This document shows, piece by piece, positions 8,185-16,521 of a stretch of DNA of 44,704 nucleotides (its first letter is position 1; every line of letters starts with the position of its first letter). The stretch is from assembly GCF_018860525.1 (NCBI RefSeq), contig NZ_JAHKPM010000041.1, positions 1 through 44,704 of the forward strand. Reading direction: 5' to 3'. Source of the DNA: Vibrio hepatarius (GTDB lineage: Bacteria > Pseudomonadota > Gammaproteobacteria > Enterobacterales > Vibrionaceae). The translations under genes were made by a program, and so were the position numbers. The notes under the pieces were generated by a model. That model was not told the DNA's origin. It saw only the letters and a program-made list of their open reading frames with translations, and ran no database searches.

Positions 8185-9366
8185 ATGAAGTTGTCGGCAC
8201 TAGGAAGAGTTTTTATTTCGCCACTCTATAATAAGGACTTAGCTGAGAGAAAACTTGAGGTTTTGTCTGTTTCACAAGCATCGGAGCACGGCAAAAGCCG
8301 CTCTGTTTCTCTACCATCCTTCAAGTTAGAGATTTTGCCTGAGAGTTGCCATAAACCTGTACAGCCAGAATTATTGAACATGACTTCGCCCGATAAATCA
8401 GCTTCAAAGAGCCAAGCGTATGAACTTGCGATACATGATCATCAAGAAACAGCAGCGCTTAAAAAACAAGCTGAAAGTAAATCATTAGATGGTATAAAGC
8501 GCTTATTGGTTATCGGTGATAGTCTATCGGATTCAGATGGACGTATGAAGTCAAAGACGTTGGGTATTATGCTGTCTTCGAGGCAGTACCATGAAGGGCG
8601 CTTTACGAATGGGTTTGTTTGGCCAGATTTTATATCCTCAGATGCTTACTTAAAAAAACATATCAAAGATAAAAATGTGCGCGATAACTTCAAATTATTC
8701 AATTATGCAGAGGGTGGGGCAGTCACAGCACGTTATTCAAAGCTGGACCCTACGTTTATTCTTATTTCCCATATGAGTCGGCAAATCCGAAAGCATGAAA
8801 AAAAGGAAGGATTTAAGGAAGGAGATATGGTGGTGCTATCGCTCAGTGCTAATGACTATATGACTTTTTCCAAGCGGGACATTAGAAAGGTTATGAACTG
8901 CTACCGAAATCAAATAACCAAATTGGTGGAGTCAAAAGGAGTAAAGCATATTCTTGTTACTGGTGTACCTGACTTGTCAACGACAGCCTTAGCGCAGAGA
9001 AAAGGGCAAGATTACCAACAGAAGATGGCAAAAATATCTCATGAGCATAATACGGAGATGCAAGCCATGTTAAATGAGATGAATGAGAAATATAAAGAAA
9101 AGAGAGTAGCAATAAAGTTTTTTGATTTTGGTGGAGAACTGAACAAGTTGATGGCAATGGCAAATAAAGTGGGGTATGACACAGTGACAGAAGAGCAAGC
9201 TGGTTATGTTGATTTACGGCGTTACTTTGGATTTAAAGGGAGTAGCCAGACATTTGATCCGGCACATCGGCGTGTATTTCATGATCAAGTTCATCCTAGC
9301 CAAGAAGTTCACCAAATCCTTGCTTCACGTATGTGTGACTTCATTGTCAAAGAATTTGGACAATGA
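8185..9366 (+). CDS. SGNH/GDSL acyltransferase-lipase resembling the effector SseJ
   Basis: This 393-residue protein has a ~105-residue polar N-terminal region followed by a GDSL hydrolase domain. Block I is VIGDSLSDSDGRM with the nucleophile S113. GRFTNGFVWPDF follows around residues 138-149. Block III is LSANDY (N223), and block V is HDQVHPS with Asp367 and His370, so the Ser-Asp-His triad and oxyanion Asn are all present. The GDSLSDS..GRM and GRFTNGF pattern is the one in Salmonella SseJ and glycerophospholipid:cholesterol acyltransferases. Unlike secreted vibrio lecithinases there is no signal peptide or lipobox, which suggests a cytoplasmic protein or a substrate of a contact-dependent secretion system. 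No secretion genes are nearby, so that is inference. The ATG follows AAGGATGATG. A preceding inverted repeat and FNR-like site may regulate it. Confidence 0.75.
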   Translation: MKLSALGRVFISPLYNKDLAERKLEVLSVSQASEHGKSRSVSLPSFKLEILPESCHKPVQPELLNMTSPDKSASKSQAYELAIHDHQETAALKKQAESKSLDGIKRLLVIGDSLSDSDGRMKSKTLGIMLSSRQYHEGRFTNGFVWPDFISSDAYLKKHIKDKNVRDNFKLFNYAEGGAVTARYSKLDPTFILISHMSRQIRKHEKKEGFKEGDMVVLSLSANDYMTFSKRDIRKVMNCYRNQITKLVESKGVKHILVTGVPDLSTTALAQRKGQDYQQKMAKISHEHNTEMQAMLNEMNEKYKEKRVAIKFFDFGGELNKLMAMANKVGYDTVTEEQAGYVDLRRYFGFKGSSQTFDPAHRRVFHDQVHPSQEVHQILASRMCDFIVKEFGQ

Positions 9367-9475
9367 AGTCACAGAGTCTTATCTAATATTTTATTTTATC
9401 TGGCTTAAATGCCCAATGGTTATTTCTTAGATGAGTTGAAGGGTAATTTACTATTCAGCTTAACTAGGATACATA

Positions 9476-10366
9476 TCAAAGCTCGCAATATTGATGGTTT
9501 TTATTGAGTCTAAATTGTTGTGGTGTGAGATCAAAATAGGACTTAAATGCTTTAATATAGGAAGAATCATTCTTGTATCCAATGTTGTCTGCAATAACTT
9601 GAATGGGTAGCTTTTCGTCTAATAATGGCAGAGAGTATATAAGCCTTAAGTGTTGTCGCCAGCGTGGAAATGAGGTGTTGAACTCCTTAAAAAATAGCCG
9701 AGACAAGGTTCGCTCTGAAGCGCCAACTTTATCTCCCCAAATTTTCAGGGACCAGTCTAAGGTCGGTTTTTCTGAGAGTTGGTTAAAGATAAACCTTAGC
9801 CGTCTATCTTGGGGTAATAGCAACTGAAACGTCATCACTTCATCTGTATAAACCTGATCGTGCAATACATCGAGTAAACGAAGTATATTCTCGTGCATAT
9901 TTTTATATGAGTATGTCCTACGTATTTCTTGTAGAAGCTGTTTAAGGAAGGGCGTTAGATATAAGGTCCTTAATCTGTTTTTATAGTCTCTGCTAAACGC
10001 AGGGTTGATATAAATGCCAATAAAAGTTGTGTCAGATAAAGCAATAGATTCATGCTCTAGAGTAGCCGGTACGAATAAAGCTGAAGTATGAGGCAGCAGG
10101 TATTGATAGTTATCGGACTGTGTTTGCAGTAACCCTTTAATCGGAAAAATAATTTGATGCCAGCTATGGTGGTGCATTTTGTCTACATATCCTTTAGGCA
10201 TTTCTATCGTTTTAACTAATACTGGACAGTTAGGCTCCCTAGCGATGATTTCATTGGCAGGCAATAGACTTATATTCTGTAATTCTTGGCGGCTTGGCAC
10301 GATAAGATGTCCTAATATCTCTATCTCGTCATTAGTTGAAGAGGTTAGCATAGTATTGTTAAACAT
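9476..10366 (-). CDS. AraC-family transcriptional regulator with N-terminal cupin
   Basis: The protein has about 296 residues. An N-terminal cupin-like sensor (HHHSWHQIIFPIKG, then LPHTSALFVPATLEHES) precedes two helix-turn-helix motifs in the last ~90 residues (LKIWGDKVGASERTLSRLF, and VIADNIGYKNDSSYIKAFKSYF ending in LTPQQFR). This architecture is typical of one-component AraC regulators whose ligand binds the cupin. The gene is divergent from the glutamine amidotransferase gene with only ~14 bp between start codons, so it probably controls that gene and itself from overlapping promoters. The start is uncertain: I used ATG at 10366, but a GTG just upstream or an internal ATG at 10351 is possible, and no clear ribosome site is visible for any of them. 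Confidence 0.85.
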   Translation of the reverse strand: MFNNTMLTSSTNDEIEILGHLIVPSRQELQNISLLPANEIIAREPNCPVLVKTIEMPKGYVDKMHHHSWHQIIFPIKGLLQTQSDNYQYLLPHTSALFVPATLEHESIALSDTTFIGIYINPAFSRDYKNRLRTLYLTPFLKQLLQEIRRTYSYKNMHENILRLLDVLHDQVYTDEVMTFQLLLPQDRRLRFIFNQLSEKPTLDWSLKIWGDKVGASERTLSRLFFKEFNTSFPRWRQHLRLIYSLPLLDEKLPIQVIADNIGYKNDSSYIKAFKSYFDLTPQQFRLNKNHQYCEL

Positions 10367-10380
10367 CACAGGGGCGGACT

Positions 10381-11109
10381 ATGCATATTCAATTTGTTAT
10401 TCACGAGGCTTTTGAGGGACCTGGCTATTTCGAATACTGGGCGCTTAGGAACGGTTTTAAGACCAGTTATACTCGTCTTTATTGTGGGGATAGATTACCC
10501 GAAAATGTTCTAGGATTTGATATTTTGATTGTATTGGGAGGCCCTCAAAATCCATCAACGTCTAGAGATAAAAGTCCTCATTTTGATGCGATTGGAGAGA
10601 AGAAACTGATCAGTGAGGCAATCGCGCACAACAAAACGGTTATTGGAGTTTGCTTGGGCGCTCAGCTTATCGGAGAAGCTTTAGGGGCTGATTATACTAC
10701 AAGCCCTGAGCCTGAAATTGGGTCATTTCCTATAACACTTACGGATCATGGGATAAATGACCCCCTACTTAGTAAGTTTAATGCTGAAGAAATGGTCGGT
10801 CACTGGCATAGTGACATGCCAGGCTTAACTAAAAATGCTGAAATACTGGCGTTTAGCCAGGGCTGCCCTAGACAAATTGTTCGTTATTCTCCATTAGTTT
10901 ATGGTTTTCAGTGTCACCTCGAACTGACACCTTTTGAACTTCCTGATCTCTTAGAAAACAGTCGTGAATTGTTCAAAAATCGTAATGACCACAAGTTTAT
11001 TCAATCTGAGCATGAAATTCTCGATATGCAAACTTCCCGGATGAATCATCTGCTCGAAAGTTTTCTCGATGGATTGGTTGAAAAATATTTGCAGAAGGGG
11101 ATAAAGTGA
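10381..11109 (+). CDS. Class I glutamine amidotransferase-like protein
   Basis: This 242-residue stand-alone GATase-1 domain carries the nucleophile elbow GVCLGAQLIGEALGA with the catalytic Cys, the oxyanion-forming LGGPQNPS, and the His-Glu of the triad in GFQCHLELTP. Such proteins hydrolyse glutamine, or act as gamma-glutamyl hydrolases, to deliver ammonia or remove gamma-glutamyl groups. Stand-alone members often have unknown partners. AGGGG lies just upstream of the ATG. It is divergent from, and very close to, the AraC-family gene, which suggests that regulator controls it. No synthetase partner gene is nearby, so the substrate is unknown. Confidence 0.85.
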   Translation: MHIQFVIHEAFEGPGYFEYWALRNGFKTSYTRLYCGDRLPENVLGFDILIVLGGPQNPSTSRDKSPHFDAIGEKKLISEAIAHNKTVIGVCLGAQLIGEALGADYTTSPEPEIGSFPITLTDHGINDPLLSKFNAEEMVGHWHSDMPGLTKNAEILAFSQGCPRQIVRYSPLVYGFQCHLELTPFELPDLLENSRELFKNRNDHKFIQSEHEILDMQTSRMNHLLESFLDGLVEKYLQKGIK

Positions 11110-11293
11110 GAAGAGTTTAATACTTATGTGATCTAAATATTCTCCTGAAGATGAGTATCAAACACAAATTTTTTATTCAGGTCGTGAAACTAGGTAGCTA
11201 AAGAGCACAGAAGGCAGTGTAGAAGTCCTCGCTGTCTTACCCAACTATGAGGCTGTTATCAATCGTTGAGCAACGAATTTTATTGAGGGAATC

Positions 11294-11992
11294 ATGCGAG
11301 AGTTAGGTAGAGTAAACTCGGTACATATTGGCAAGGCTGTAGACTTTGCTTATGGAGCACGGAGCGCAATTGACAAGCAGATAGTTGATGGGCGTCATTA
11401 CGTATCTTTCTTAGGACTCAGAGGTGATGAACAAGGAGATTTACGTGTTCATGGTGGAGTGGAAAAAGCGCTTCATATTTATCCCAGCGAACACTATGTG
11501 CAATGGATTAAAGAACTTGGCGAACGGGCTATTTTTCATCATATTGGGGCATTTGGCGAAAACATCAGTTCTACAGGCATCACTGAGAAAGACATATGCT
11601 TAGGTGATAAAATATGTATTGGTTCGGCAGTATTAGAAGTTTCTCAAGGCAGAATGCCTTGTTGGAAGCTAAATGTCCGTTTTGATCAGAAAAATATGGC
11701 AAAGCGGTTACAGGATTCTTTAAGAACTGGGTGGTATTTTAGAGTTATTCAAGAAGGTGAAATTGGTCAAGGTGATAAAGTGATTTTGTGTGAAAGGCCT
11801 TACCCAGATTGGCCACTCTCTAGAATTATGGGGTTGATATTCGAGGGCTGTCTTGAGGTTACTGAGTTACGAAAACTTGCTCAATTACCTTTGGTAGAGT
11901 CGTGGAAAAAACTTGTCCTTCGTAGGGTTAATGACCATGAACTTGAAGACTGGTCACCTAGATTAGAAGGGCCAAGTGTCAAACGAAAATAA
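11294..11992 (+). CDS. MOSC-domain protein (YiiM-like)
   Basis: This 232-residue protein matches the MOSC domain plus C-terminal three-helix region of the YiiM family: GRVNSVHIGKA at the start, DEQGDLRVHGG, HIGAFGENISSTGI, and the conserved Cys in SQGRMPCWKL that would bind the molybdenum cofactor. E. coli YiiM confers resistance to N-hydroxylated purines such as 6-hydroxylaminopurine, so a role in reducing N-hydroxylated compounds is the family-based expectation. GAGGGA precedes the ATG. Gene order does not show a pathway. Confidence 0.88.
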   Translation: MRELGRVNSVHIGKAVDFAYGARSAIDKQIVDGRHYVSFLGLRGDEQGDLRVHGGVEKALHIYPSEHYVQWIKELGERAIFHHIGAFGENISSTGITEKDICLGDKICIGSAVLEVSQGRMPCWKLNVRFDQKNMAKRLQDSLRTGWYFRVIQEGEIGQGDKVILCERPYPDWPLSRIMGLIFEGCLEVTELRKLAQLPLVESWKKLVLRRVNDHELEDWSPRLEGPSVKRK

Positions 11993-12003
11993 TTATGAAG
12001 CTA

Positions 12004-12025
12004 GTATGCCTATTAGTAGGCATAC
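12004..12025. terminator. Hairpin between convergent MOSC and DUF3943 genes
   Basis: GTATGCCT (12004-12011) and AGGCATAC (12018-12025) form a perfect 8-bp stem with a 6-nt loop in the 52-bp gap between convergent stop codons. The T-richness after it is weak on both strands. Confidence 0.55.
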
Positions 12026-12044
12026 CTTACAATTGAATCAGTAT

Positions 12045-12941
12045 CTAGAAAGTGATTTTCATTTCTACACCATAAAAGATGTCGTCATAACTAGCGCCTG
12101 AGTCGATTGCAAATTTAGCCGCATCTTGATTACCAAACCAAGGTTTACTATTAAACTGGAATTCTGCTGACCCCCCCCATGCGCTGCTTACCCAACCATG
12201 GATATGACCAACAGGATTAAGGAAGAACAAAGTCACACCGCCCATTGTTTCAGAACCCCAGACTTCACCACCACTGGCGACAATATCTTGCTCGGCACCA
12301 AACATCATCTCACCTACGACGGCCCCAAAGAAAGGTGTAATAAAAATATCTTGCCATGATGGGACTTCAGCAAATGCTTCAACACCGTATTCCCAAAAGA
12401 AAGTGGATAATGTCGCGGAGTAAAGGAAAGATTCGAATTCATTAAAACCAGCATGACGAGCTGCAGTGTAGTAAACGCCACCAAAGTATGGGTGCATGAC
12501 ATAGTTAAGAAAGTGGTCATCTCTGTCCCATTTAGGCCCTGAAGTGACATTATCTTTCCATTTAGAACCTAGACCACTTAAATCCCGATCTTCTTCATCC
12601 CACTTGGTAATTGATTCAGGAAGTAACGTCATTAAGCCTACAGTCGCAACACTGAGACCCAAAATAGTGTATGTTTGACCTTTAAGATAGTCCCAGTCTT
12701 TTTCATTTTGTACTGTGAGGTACTTGGGTAACTCAGGCTCTTCAAGCTTTAATTTACTTTCAGTCAGGCCTAAGTTATAGGTGCTAAGGGTTTTGTATGA
12801 ATATGGGCTGTCGAAAAGGCTATAGTCTTGTGTGCTTTCTGTTGTGTATGAGAACTCGATACCCTTGGGAGTTTCGTAGATATCGGCATTTGTATAAGCA
12901 GAAGCCGATAACATCAAAAGTGTGATGCATTTTTTGTACAC
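12045..12941 (-). CDS. DUF3943-like envelope protein with signal peptide
   Basis: The 298-residue protein begins with a short basic start and a hydrophobic segment (MYKKCITLLMLSASAYTNA) that reads as a signal peptide cleaved before DIYET. The mature part contains hydrophobic stretches around LKGQTYTILGLSVATVGLMTLLPES and the DDHFLNYVMHPYFGGVYYTAARHAG segment, a pattern I associate with DUF3943 proteins. The C-terminus (DDIFYGVEMKITF) ends in Phe, as many outer-membrane beta proteins do. The biochemical role is unknown. Single gene, convergent with the MOSC gene. Confidence 0.7.
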   Translation of the reverse strand: MYKKCITLLMLSASAYTNADIYETPKGIEFSYTTESTQDYSLFDSPYSYKTLSTYNLGLTESKLKLEEPELPKYLTVQNEKDWDYLKGQTYTILGLSVATVGLMTLLPESITKWDEEDRDLSGLGSKWKDNVTSGPKWDRDDHFLNYVMHPYFGGVYYTAARHAGFNEFESFLYSATLSTFFWEYGVEAFAEVPSWQDIFITPFFGAVVGEMMFGAEQDIVASGGEVWGSETMGGVTLFFLNPVGHIHGWVSSAWGGSAEFQFNSKPWFGNQDAAKFAIDSGASYDDIFYGVEMKITF

Positions 12942-13227
12942 GGATAAACTCCACAGTATCGTTCTTAAAATGTCCTAGTTCATGATTATCCAACAAAGTA
13001 ACTGGAATGAAAACCGTAACTTGTGCTAATTAAGTAAGTAATACTCTTAGCTACACTCAAACTATGACGGTGGTCGTCTATTATTGTTGTCAACTATGAG
13101 TAGAGACTCTGAATTTAGATATCATAGTCTGTATGCTTTCAGAACTAACATCAACATAGATAAGAAATACTCTGTGGAGTTGATGGGTTACCAAAGTGGT
13201 TCAAGATTTCCAAGAAGGAAAATAATT

Positions 13228-14472
13228 ATGTTGAAAATAGCGATGTTAAGCACTGGTGAAGAGATACTCCATGGGGATATCGTTGATACTAATGCGGCTT
13301 GGTTATCTGGACAGTTTTTCAAGTATGGATTTTCTTTGTCGAAGCGTTCGACTGTCGGTGACAGTATGTCGGCATTGGTAGAAGAGTTGATGATGCTGAG
13401 TTTCAACTGTGACATCGTGGTGGTTAATGGTGGGCTGGGGCCTACAACGGATGATATGAGTGCTGAGGCAGTAGCACAGGCAGCAGGTTTAGATTTGGAA
13501 CTTTATTCACAATGGATGGATAAACTAGAGAAGTTTTTTGCAGATCGCGGCATGGACATGCCTGAGAGTAATCGTAAACAAGCCATGTTACCTAAAGGAG
13601 CCGTTATTATAGATAACCCAATCGGTACTGCCTGTGGGTTCTCACTTAGCTTTAATGACTGCGACTTCTATTTTACACCGGGCGTTCCAAGTGAATTTCA
13701 ACTGATGGTTGAGTCGCAAATTTTACCTCAACTGACTGAGCGTCATAGTGATATTGTCGGGTATGATTGTAGTAAATTATATACCTTTGGTCTGTCGGAA
13801 TCTTATCTGTCGGATACGCTAGATAAAATTGATATGCCAGAAGGCTATGTATTAGGTTATCGCTCTCACTTGCCTTATATCGAAGTAAAACTATTTGGTC
13901 CCAAAGGCGATATTGATAATAGGGTTAAATTTCTAAAAATGATCCATAGCCTTATAGAAGCTAATGTTGTCAGTGTTGATGAGTCGATGGAAGAGTATGT
14001 TGCCCACCTAATTGTCGATAGGGCTCAATCCATTTCTACGGCAGAACAATCAACCTATGGACATCTTGCTAGGTGGTTAAATTCTAGTTATGAGGCGGCC
14101 TATTATTGCGAACACGGATGGGTTTTGGGGGAAAGTATAGATGTGGGTGACAATAACAATGATGCCTTGGCTGCCATACTAGCGCTTGCGGGAGCCACTA
14201 AAGAGAAATGCCACACTGGTATTGCACTTGCTACTGGGAAAATGAGAGAACAAACATTCTCTGTGGCTATTGCTACTCAAGAGGGAGAATGGGGACAAAC
14301 ATTAACCTTCAATCGGTCGTTAACTCGAGATGATCAAGTGACAATTATCACTACAGTTACCGCTGATATGCTTAGACGTTATTTTCTTGGTAAAGATATG
14401 TTTCCAAACTACGGTTCACTTCTCCGGAATAAAGAGATCTACGTCCCTAGAGAGTTTATCGGTGATACATAA
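13228..14472 (+). CDS. yfaY: CinA-family protein with degenerate deamidase domain
   Basis: The 414-residue protein has an N-terminal molybdopterin-binding-like (COG1058) domain with MLSTGEEILHGDIVDTN, NGGLGPTTDDMSAEAVA and FTPGVPSEF, and a C-terminal PncC-like domain. Active PncC enzymes carry a TAESCTGG-type Ser motif; here the aligned piece reads STAEQSTYGHLARWL, so the nicotinamide-nucleotide amidase site appears lost, as in the E. coli YfaY paralogue. The N-terminal domain may hydrolyse ADP-ribose-like pyrophosphates, judging by family. I chose ATG 13228 because AGAAGG lies 8 bases upstream and the family N-terminus starts here. The frame extends further upstream to 13084, but that part matches nothing familiar. 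It lies near nrdAB-yfaE, as in many gammaproteobacteria. Confidence 0.88.
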   Translation: MLKIAMLSTGEEILHGDIVDTNAAWLSGQFFKYGFSLSKRSTVGDSMSALVEELMMLSFNCDIVVVNGGLGPTTDDMSAEAVAQAAGLDLELYSQWMDKLEKFFADRGMDMPESNRKQAMLPKGAVIIDNPIGTACGFSLSFNDCDFYFTPGVPSEFQLMVESQILPQLTERHSDIVGYDCSKLYTFGLSESYLSDTLDKIDMPEGYVLGYRSHLPYIEVKLFGPKGDIDNRVKFLKMIHSLIEANVVSVDESMEEYVAHLIVDRAQSISTAEQSTYGHLARWLNSSYEAAYYCEHGWVLGESIDVGDNNNDALAAILALAGATKEKCHTGIALATGKMREQTFSVAIATQEGEWGQTLTFNRSLTRDDQVTIITTVTADMLRRYFLGKDMFPNYGSLLRNKEIYVPREFIGDT

Positions 14473-14723
14473 CCTTATATGTATCCGATAGTCTAATCTG
14501 ATTATTCTGTCAAACGGCTACTGTATAGCATACAATGATAAGTGAATGAATATGTTTCTTATTTCATGAGTGCGTTGGTAAATATTTCTTAGAATAAAAT
14601 CGTCTATAGCTTAAAGTGATGATTTTAAATAAATGGCAGAAGAGCGCCTCAATTGATACGTGCATTTGCTGGGATAGTGCTTAAAATGAAAGTTCGTCAG
14701 AGGTTTTACCTAGAGAGGTTAGC

Positions 14724-14975
14724 ATGAGCCAGCATTCGCGGATTGTAGTGTGGTATCAAGTTGCGGGCCAAAAAGTTGTGCTAGGAGAATCACTTAGTGA
14801 AGGTGGGCAAGATGTCATCTCGATTTGGCTCAGTGTTCCGGAGGAGGAAAATCAAGGGAATTCATTGGGCTATCGCTTGTCCCTATTTGATGATGGTGGA
14901 AGAGAAATTGCTAGCAAATCAGTGTCTATGCTGACTGCAGATGAATTTCTAGCTCGTATTAAAATTCGAGTTTAA
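14724..14975 (+). CDS. Small conserved-looking protein of unknown function
   Basis: I do not recognise this 83-residue protein. It is soluble, has no signal peptide or membrane segment, and looks like a small beta-rich domain (RIVVWYQVAGQKVVLGESL, then GYRLSLFDDGGREIASKS). AGAGG is well placed upstream of the ATG and a strong terminator follows 12 bp after the stop, so it is probably a real monocistronic gene. Confidence 0.7.
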   Translation: MSQHSRIVVWYQVAGQKVVLGESLSEGGQDVISIWLSVPEEENQGNSLGYRLSLFDDGGREIASKSVSMLTADEFLARIKIRV

Positions 14976-14985
14976 CTCAAACCAT

Positions 14986-15022
14986 TCAAAAAACCCGGCA
15001 TGGTTAGCCGGGTTTTTGTTTT
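14986..15022. terminator. Bidirectional rho-independent terminator
   Basis: AAACCCGGC (14991-14999), loop ATGGTTA, and GCCGGGTTT (15007-15015), with an A-run on the left and a T-rich run on the right. It can end both the 83-residue gene (plus) and the nrdAB-yfaE operon (minus). Confidence 0.9.
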
Positions 15023-15028
15023 GAATAA

Positions 15029-15307
15029 CTATGCACTTTTGTCTTTTAAAGTATAGGTGACATCTTCAATTTCTATATCTGTTTTTGCTTTGCAAATACA
15101 AGGCAAAATCTCATCATCTTGAGTATATGCCATAGCAAAACCAACGTACTCTATCTCCCCCTTGGCTAACTTGCAGCGGCAAGACCCACAGTGTCCATCT
15201 CGGCAGTTATACTCAGGTATTATTCCTGCCTTTTCCATTGTTTCAAGAATGGTATTGGATGGATTTGACTGGATAGAAGTAATACCGTTGATTTTAATAT
15301 TGGGCAT
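15029..15307 (-). CDS. yfaE: 2Fe-2S ferredoxin maintaining the NrdB cofactor
   Basis: This 92-residue plant-type ferredoxin has the cluster ligands CRDGHCGSC (C-x4-C-x2-C) and the fourth Cys in LPCICK. YfaE supplies electrons to rebuild the diferric-tyrosyl radical of class Ia ribonucleotide reductase. Its start codon overlaps the nrdB stop (TAATG), implying translational coupling. It is the last gene of the operon, ending at a strong terminator. Confidence 0.95.
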   Translation of the reverse strand: MPNIKINGITSIQSNPSNTILETMEKAGIIPEYNCRDGHCGSCRCKLAKGEIEYVGFAMAYTQDDEILPCICKAKTDIEIEDVTYTLKDKSA

Positions 15308-16440
15308 TATAGTTCGAAGTCCTTAAAGTCATCAGCTTGAACATCGCTATCGATTTGGCCAACTAGATAAGAAGATATTTCTGCTTCTTGTGGTGCAACC
15401 TGGACATTGTCTGACGACAACCATGCATTAATCCATGGGATTGGGTTAGATGTTGCTTCAGGATAAGCTATGCCTAAACCAACGGCTTGCATGCGAATAT
15501 TAGTGATATATTCTACGTATTGGCAAAGGATGTCTTTATTAAGGCCTATCATAGAACCATCTTTAAACAGGTACTCAGCCCATTCTTTCTCTTGTTCAGC
15601 GGCTGCTTTAAACAAGTCGAAGCATTCTTGCCTACATTCTTCCGCAATCTGCATAAATGAGAAGTCATCTTGACCATTACGTAAGATATTGATCATATGC
15701 TGAGTACCCGTAAGATGAAGAGCTTCATCACGAGCGATCAGTTTAATGATTTTTGCATTGCCTTCCATGAGCTCTCGTTCGGCAAAGGCAAAAGAACATG
15801 CAAAGCTGACGTAAAATCGAATCGCTTCTAGTGCGTTTACCGACATAAGACAGACGTACAGCTTTTTCTTTAGATCGTGCAACTTAACTGTGATTTGTTC
15901 ACCATTCACAGAATGAGTGCCCTCACCATAGCGATGGAAGTCATTTGTTAACTGAATCAAGTCATCGTAATATTGCGAGATATCTTCAGCACGCTTAAGG
16001 ATATGCTCATTCTCAACGATATCATCGAAAACAATCGCAGGATCGTTGATAATGTTACGTATGATATGAGTGTATGAACGCGAGTGAATAGTTTCAGAGA
16101 ATGCCCAAGTTTCTATCCAAGTCTCGACTTCCGGCAGTGAAACCAAGGGTAGTAAGGCTACATTTGGGCTACGCCCTTGAATTGAATCAAGCAGAGTCTG
16201 ATATTTTAGATTAGATATGAAAATATGCTTCTCGTGTTCAGGTAGCTTGTTGTAGTCGATACGGTCACTAGACACGTCTACTTCTTCTGGACGCCAGAAA
16301 AATGAGAGCTGTTTCTCAATGAGCTTTTCAAATATTTCAAATTTTTGTTGGTCATAACGAGCAACATTAACGGATTGACCTAAGAACATTGGTTCTTTTA
16401 ATTGGTCATTTTTATTTCGGTTAAAAGTACTGTAAGCCAT
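15307..16440 (-). CDS. nrdB: Ribonucleotide reductase class Ia beta subunit
   Basis: This 377-residue protein corresponds closely to E. coli NrdB. The metal and radical residues are visible: [13 protein letters not shown] carries the Glu, His and radical Tyr corresponding to E115, H118 and Y122, and [13 protein letters not shown] carries Glu and His ligands near the second iron. The C-terminus, which docks into NrdA, ends DDFKDFEL. Located 81 bp after nrdA with hairpin-forming sequence in the gap, and overlapping yfaE by one base. Confidence 0.98.
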   Translation of the reverse strand: MAYSTFNRNKNDQLKEPMFLGQSVNVARYDQQKFEIFEKLIEKQLSFFWRPEEVDVSSDRIDYNKLPEHEKHIFISNLKYQTLLDSIQGRSPNVALLPLVSLPEVETWIETWAFSETIHSRSYTHIIRNIINDPAIVFDDIVENEHILKRAEDISQYYDDLIQLTNDFHRYGEGTHSVNGEQITVKLHDLKKKLYVCLMSVNALEAIRFYVSFACSFAFAERELMEGNAKIIKLIARDEALHLTGTQHMINILRNGQDDFSFMQIAEECRQECFDLFKAAAEQEKEWAEYLFKDGSMIGLNKDILCQYVEYITNIRMQAVGLGIAYPEATSNPIPWINAWLSSDNVQVAPQEAEISSYLVGQIDSDVQADDFKDFEL

Positions 16441-16521
16441 GATGCCTCAATCCCTTTTAAGCCCCTCGTTAGAAGGGCAGATAATCTGTTAATTCTTTCT
16501 AATCACAAAGGCGATTAGAGG

